DNA from: an uncultured Centipeda sp.
GTDB lineage: Bacteria; Bacillota; Negativicutes; Selenomonadales; Selenomonadaceae
NCBI GenBank assembly: GCA_937925565.1
Contig: CALALM010000465.1
Location: 1 to 9,195, forward strand
Reading direction: 5' to 3'
Length of the DNA stretch: 9,195 nt
Positions 5,877 through 9,195 of this stretch are shown piece by piece (positions within the stretch are counted from its first letter, which is position 1; each line of letters begins with the position of its first letter). The notes beneath the pieces were generated by a model. That model saw nothing but the letters and a program-made list of their open reading frames with translations. It ran no database searches and had not been told where the DNA came from. A program made the translations under genes and the position numbers.

Positions 5877-7034
5877 TCAGGCTCCGCGTCGCCCGTGCTT
5901 CAGTCGGTAGACATAGGCAAGCACCTCGGCAACTGCCTGATAGAGTTCCTGCGGCACGCTATCGCCAACCTGAACGGCTGCATAGAGCGTGCGCGCGAGC
6001 GGCTTGTTCTCGATGATCGGCACGCGCGCCTCACGACCAATCTCCTTGATGCGCTGCGCCACGAGATCCTGTCCCTTCGCAATGACCACCGGGGCGGTCA
6101 TCCCCTGTTCATAGGAGAGTGCCACAGCATAATGGGTTGGGTTTGTGATGATAACGTCCGCCTTCGGGACTTCCTTCATCATGCGCGCCATTGCCATCTG
6201 CCGCTGTTTCTGGCGAATCTTGCCCTTGATCTGCGGATCACCCTCCGTCTGCTTCATCTCGTCCTTGACTTCCTGCTTGGACATCTTGAGATCCTGCGTT
6301 GTCTGCCATTTCTGGTAACCGTAGTCCATAACCGCCATGATCATAATGACGCCGATAACGATAAACGCCATCTGAAAGATGATCTCCGCAACAAGTGCAA
6401 GACTCGTCGTCAGATCAAAGAACATGAACTGCGGCATTGCAAGAATCTGTTCATGAATGAAGCGATAGAGGAAGAAGCCGATGACAAGAATCTTGAAAAA
6501 GGACTTCACCAGCTCGACAAGCGAACGCTTCGAGAAAATACGTCCAAAGCCATTGATGGGGTTGAGCTTGTCGAGCTTGAACTCGATGGATTCGGTATTG
6601 AAGTTCAGCCCCACCTGAAAGAAGTTGATTGCGAGACCGATGAGCATGATGAAGATCATGATGGGAAATGCGGTCTTCGCCAGGATGATAACAATCCCAA
6701 TGAAGATATGGAGGATATTCTCTGTATCGACCGTCTGGTTCAGATTTGTGAACACATAGGTCGTATAGGTCGCAATGGTGCCGTAGATGGAGTCCCACAG
6801 GAGTTTGAGCCCGAAAAAGCCGACGAGCAGCACAAACGCGCTGTTCAGCTCCTGACTGCGGGCGACCTGCCCCTTCTTGCGCGCATCGGCGCGCTTCTTC
6901 GCCGTCGGTTCCTCTGTCTTTTCACCCGCGAAACGCTGGAGGTCAAAGACGAATGCACGCCTATTGAAGGGCGCGTACCGCGAGTGATATATTTCCATAC
7001 ATTTCATTGAATAGCACATCCAGGAATAAGACAT
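5877..7034 (-). CDS. flhB: FlhB, autocleaving substrate-specificity switch of flagellar export
   Basis: An inner-membrane export-gate protein of up to 385 residues. It switches secretion from rod/hook to filament subunits after self-cleavage between Asn and Pro. The conserved N-terminal cytoplasmic stretch (FDLQRFAGEKTEEPT, residues 30-44) is followed by four membrane helices at about 65-87, 109-140, 175-197 and 210-235. A charged cytoplasmic linker follows, and the cleavage site NPTH sits at residues 298-301 (6143-6132), intact. The start is uncertain. In-frame ATGs occur at 7034, 7019, 7007 and 6998, all inside fliR, and none has a Shine-Dalgarno sequence. No ATG, GTG or TTG occurs between 6998 and the conserved block. 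The ATG at 6998 (373 residues) best fits family length. The overlap with fliR is therefore 38 to 74 bases, and translation probably depends on ribosomes finishing fliR. Confidence 0.95.
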   Translation of the reverse strand: MSYSWMCYSMKCMEIYHSRYAPFNRRAFVFDLQRFAGEKTEEPTAKKRADARKKGQVARSQELNSAFVLLVGFFGLKLLWDSIYGTIATYTTYVFTNLNQTVDTENILHIFIGIVIILAKTAFPIMIFIMLIGLAINFFQVGLNFNTESIEFKLDKLNPINGFGRIFSKRSLVELVKSFFKILVIGFFLYRFIHEQILAMPQFMFFDLTTSLALVAEIIFQMAFIVIGVIMIMAVMDYGYQKWQTTQDLKMSKQEVKDEMKQTEGDPQIKGKIRQKQRQMAMARMMKEVPKADVIITNPTHYAVALSYEQGMTAPVVIAKGQDLVAQRIKEIGREARVPIIENKPLARTLYAAVQVGDSVPQELYQAVAEVLAYVYRLKHGRRGA

Positions 7035-7743
7035 AGAATGGAATGACCATCGACAGAATGGTTATGCCGATCATCAGCTGCATGGGAATGCCGACGACAA
7101 AGATGTTCATCTGTGGCATTGTACGGGCAAGGATACCAAGCCCCACATTCGTGAGCAGAATCGCAAAGGTGATGGGCATCGCAATCTTCATCCCCGTGAG
7201 GAAGATCCCACTTGTAAAATTCGCGATGAGAAGTGCCATCGAGATATTGGGCTCCATCCCCGCAAGAGGTACCACGCGAAAACTCTCCACGAGCGCAGCG
7301 ATAATCATATGGTGACCGTTTGTAACCAAGAGAATAATGACCGCCAAATTATAAAGAAAACTTCCGATGAGCGGTATCTGCTGACCGGAAGTCGGATCCA
7401 CAACATTGACAATGGCAAATCCCACCTGCATATCCATGACCTTGCCCGCCATCGTGATGGCAGCAAAGGAGATATATGCCACAAATCCGATCAACCATCC
7501 AATGAAGAGCTCACCGATTGCAGTGACGGCAAACATAATAATCGTCTCGGGTGCCGCCACAGGTCCCAGCCTGTCGATGACGGGAAAGAGCATAACTGTC
7601 ATGGCGAGCGCCAATCCCACGCGAAAATACACGGAAATATTCATACTGCCGAAGAAGGGCGACACGATAAAGATGCCGCTGATACGCGTGAGTGTCAGCA
7701 AAAAAACAGCAATATGCCCTTGCAGCAGCTCATACAGATCCAT
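6961..7743 (-). CDS. fliR: FliR, export-gate channel subunit
   Basis: A polytopic inner-membrane protein of 260 residues, the usual size. With FliP and FliQ it builds the helical export channel at the centre of the MS ring. Long hydrophobic segments (about 10-30, 38-56, 66-105, 123-150, 172-205 and 213-245) match the FliR/SpaR family. The conserved middle is recognisable around GKVMDMQVGFA and VVDPTSGQQIP. The ATG is 15 bases after the fliQ stop and has AAAGGGG about 9 bases upstream. The 3' end overlaps the flhB reading frame, which lies in the +1 frame relative to fliR. In some Clostridium species FliR and FlhB are one fused protein; here they are separate. Confidence 0.95.
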   Translation of the reverse strand: MDLYELLQGHIAVFLLTLTRISGIFIVSPFFGSMNISVYFRVGLALAMTVMLFPVIDRLGPVAAPETIIMFAVTAIGELFIGWLIGFVAYISFAAITMAGKVMDMQVGFAIVNVVDPTSGQQIPLIGSFLYNLAVIILLVTNGHHMIIAALVESFRVVPLAGMEPNISMALLIANFTSGIFLTGMKIAMPITFAILLTNVGLGILARTMPQMNIFVVGIPMQLMIGITILSMVIPFYVLFLDVLFNEMYGNISLAVRALQ

Positions 7744-7758
7744 GCACGGCCGCCCCTT

Positions 7759-8028
7759 TCAGCGCAAATACATCGGCAGATTGATAAACACATTCGACAC
7801 ATATTCGACCATAATACGCAGCATCCATGGTCCAAAAATCAAAATGGCAACAAAGACCGCAATGATCTTCGGAATGAATGCAAGCGTCTGCTCCTGAATT
7901 GATGTGGTCGCCTGAAAAACCGCCACCAGAAGACCCACAATAAGCCCAAGTCCCAGCATCGGCGCGGAGACCAGAAGCACAATCATAAGTGCCTCCTGGG
8001 CGAGTTGGATGACCAAATCTCCGGACAT
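7759..8028 (-). CDS. fliQ: FliQ, export-gate channel subunit
   Basis: An 89-residue protein with two hydrophobic hairpin helices (about 15-40 and 51-72), the standard size and layout of FliQ. Several copies wrap the outside of the FliP/FliR channel. The family features near the start (AQEALMIVLLVSAP) and the loop FQATTSIQEQTL are clear. The ATG is 15 bases after the fliP stop, with an excellent ribosome binding site GGGGAGG 7 bases upstream. Confidence 0.96.
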   Translation of the reverse strand: MSGDLVIQLAQEALMIVLLVSAPMLGLGLIVGLLVAVFQATTSIQEQTLAFIPKIIAVFVAILIFGPWMLRIMVEYVSNVFINLPMYLR

Positions 8029-8035
8029 CGCTTCG

Positions 8036-8042
8036 CCTCCCC
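8036..8042 (-). promoter_or_regulatory. Ribosome binding site of fliQ
   Basis: GGGGAGG on the minus strand, 7 bases before the fliQ ATG at 8028, just behind the fliP stop. Confidence 0.75.
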
Positions 8043-8043
8043 G

Positions 8044-8829
8044 CTAACGGAAACTCATGATGAGCGACTGGATCAGCAGATGCCACCCGTCAACCATGAC
8101 AAAGAGCAGAATCTTGAACGGAAGTGAGATCATAACCGGCGGCAGCATCATCATGCCCATGGACATGAGCGTACTTGCGACAATCATGTCAATGACGATG
8201 AATGGGATGTAGATCATAAAACCGATCTGAAATGCCGTCTTGAGCTCACTGATGATAAACGCAGGAATGAGTGTAAACGTAGACACATCCTCGGGTCCCT
8301 CCGGTCGCGGGGCATCCGAAAGATTGACAAAGAGCGCAAGATCAGATTCCCGCGTCTGGCGGAACATGAACTCACGCATCGGGTCAACAATATTCTCAAG
8401 TGCCTGTTCCTGCGAAATCTGCCCTGCAAGATAGGGTTGAATCCCATTCTCGTTCGCCTGTCCCCAATAAGGTGCCATAATGTAGAATGACAGAAAGAGT
8501 GACAGTGCAATGACAATTTGATTCGGCGGTACATTCTGCGTCGACAGTGCATTGCGTAAAAAGCCAATGACCACCACAATACGGACAAAGGATGTCGTCA
8601 TCACGAGGATCGCAGGTGCCAGCGAAACGACCGTCAAAACGGCAAGCAGCTGCATCGTCGTCGCCACATCCTGCGGATTCTCCGATGTCCCTACACCAAG
8701 GCTGACCGTAGGAATCAGCGGAGCCGCCGATACGTGTCCCATGCCCAAGAGCAGGAGGAGCGCCGCACTCCCCAAAACAAGTATTTTGCGCTCCAATCCC
8801 GTCCCCCCATTTCTCTCCCGCGCCTTCAC
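8044..8829 (-). CDS. fliP: FliP, export-gate channel subunit
   Basis: Inner-membrane protein forming the pentameric core of the flagellar export channel with FliQ and FliR. The translated frame has 261 codons from a GTG that overlaps the fliO stop as GTGA. Hydrophobic segments lie at about 16-34, 60-95, 104-120, 187-228 and 233-256. Family hallmarks are RIVVVIGFLRNAL (83-95), the amphipathic loop with QPYLAG, and LPFKILLFVMVDGW (236-249). The GTG has no Shine-Dalgarno sequence. An in-frame TTG at 8796 (codon 12) has GGGGGGA 5 bases upstream. Starting there gives a 250-residue protein with a textbook signal peptide: MERK, a leucine-rich core, then GHVSA before AP. FliP is known to be made with a cleaved signal peptide in enteric bacteria. 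The TTG is therefore my preferred start, although the coordinates given are those of the longer frame. Confidence 0.95.
   Translation of the reverse strand: MKARERNGGTGLERKILVLGSAALLLLLGMGHVSAAPLIPTVSLGVGTSENPQDVATTMQLLAVLTVVSLAPAILVMTTSFVRIVVVIGFLRNALSTQNVPPNQIVIALSLFLSFYIMAPYWGQANENGIQPYLAGQISQEQALENIVDPMREFMFRQTRESDLALFVNLSDAPRPEGPEDVSTFTLIPAFIISELKTAFQIGFMIYIPFIVIDMIVASTLMSMGMMMLPPVMISLPFKILLFVMVDGWHLLIQSLIMSFR
8802..8808 (-). promoter_or_regulatory. G-rich ribosome binding site supporting a TTG start for fliP
   Basis: GGGGGGA on the minus strand, 5 bases before TTG at 8796-8794. The upstream GTG at 8829 is preceded by a pyrimidine-rich stretch with no such site, so this sequence decides between the two candidate starts. 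An ATG at 8810 is out of frame with fliP. Confidence 0.5.
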
Positions 8830-9195
8830 TTTCGGAAAAGCGGCGGTATTTTTTGAACGAAGTCCGACAAAGAGCCGAACTGCTCCTGAAACACGCCTCC
8901 GGTCGGTTCCGATGTGCGAATTTCCTCTACGGTCTCCGGATCATCAATCTCCGTGATCAGATGAACATTCGCATCGGTGACGCCCAGAACAAAAACGCGT
9001 CCGAAAAGCTCCACAACACAGACCGAGCGATTCGGTCCAAGCGGTAACTGCAAATAAATCTGTCCCCCGCGTGCCGCAAGCCGCTGCATGGAGCTCTTAC
9101 CAAATGCACGCGCCACAAAGTAGGCGAGGATAACGACAAATGCAAAGACAGCAAAAAGGCTGACCACATAGGCGACCGTCGACCCCCATGACACG
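8826..9195 (-). CDS. fliO: FliO, flagellar export-gate assembly protein (5' end outside window)
   Basis: About 122 residues of a small single-pass membrane protein. A hydrophobic helix (about 8-32 from the window edge, VAYVVSLFAVFAFVVILAY) is followed by a small basic and then beta-rich cytoplasmic domain (QIYLQLPLGPNRSVCVVELF) and an acidic, probably disordered tail. FliO helps the FliP ring to assemble. The identity rests on this layout and on the position directly before fliP. A GTG at 9194 is the first possible start, but it lies at the very edge with no room to see a ribosome binding site. FliO proteins usually have residues before the membrane helix, so this is more likely an internal valine and the gene is truncated. 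Its stop overlaps the fliP GTG by four bases. Confidence 0.85.
   Translation of the reverse strand, partial: VSWGSTVAYVVSLFAVFAFVVILAYFVARAFGKSSMQRLAARGGQIYLQLPLGPNRSVCVVELFGRVFVLGVTDANVHLITEIDDPETVEEIRTSEPTGGVFQEQFGSLSDFVQKIPPLFRK

Noticed and set aside
5895..7010. A 371-codon open frame on the plus strand opposite flhB
   Set aside because: It mirrors flhB codon positions. It is highly charged, rich in Asp, Glu, Arg and His, without membrane segments or motifs. No promoter or ribosome binding site supports it.
1..9195. Signs of a mobile element, CRISPR array, toxin-antitoxin or defence system
   Set aside because: All space is filled by a continuous set of flagellar and chemotaxis genes in conserved order. 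I saw no transposase or integrase motif, no periodic repeats and no tRNA-like fold.

Overview
The window holds one stretch of a flagellar/chemotaxis operon, with every gene on the minus strand. Read in the direction of transcription, from the right edge to the left, it contains: 3' part of fliO, fliP, fliQ, fliR, flhB, flhA, flhF, flhG, a YcgR-like PilZ gene, a short cheB, and the first three codons of a further gene that is probably cheA. The fliOPQR-flhBA-flhFG-cheB-cheA order is that of the large fla/che operon of Firmicutes such as Bacillus. Together with the Gram-negative-looking, moderately GC-rich coding style, this suggests a motile member of the Firmicutes, probably a Negativicute of the Selenomonas type. 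The lineage is inferred from gene order and protein flavour; no search was run.

Right part (9195-5877): the membrane core of the flagellar type III export gate. FliO is an assembly factor. FliP, FliQ and FliR form the export channel. FlhB is the autocleaving substrate-specificity switch and carries an intact NPTH site. The genes are tightly packed: fliO and fliP share 4 bases, and flhB begins inside fliR without a recognisable ribosome binding site.

Middle (5876-5755): the only real intergenic gap, 122 bases. It contains a strong housekeeping-type promoter (TTGACG, 16 bases, TATAAT with an extended -10 TG). Three copies of an AGAGG-type half-site in alternating orientation lie around it. It should make flhA and everything downstream at least partly independent of fliOPQR-flhB transcription.

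Left part (5754-1): FlhA is the export-gate platform protein. FlhF and FlhG are the SRP-type GTPase and its MinD-like ATPase activator, which set flagellar position and number. They are followed by a c-di-GMP receptor of the flagellar brake type and by a CheB that consists of the methylesterase domain alone. flhA-flhF-flhG-pilZ-cheB are separated by 0-18 bases or overlap, so they look translationally coupled.

I found no mobile element, CRISPR array, RNA gene or wholly new system. The observations most worth a second look are the receiver-less CheB, the internal promoter with its flanking half-sites, the Shine-Dalgarno-less flhB start inside fliR, and a G8 homopolymer inside flhF.
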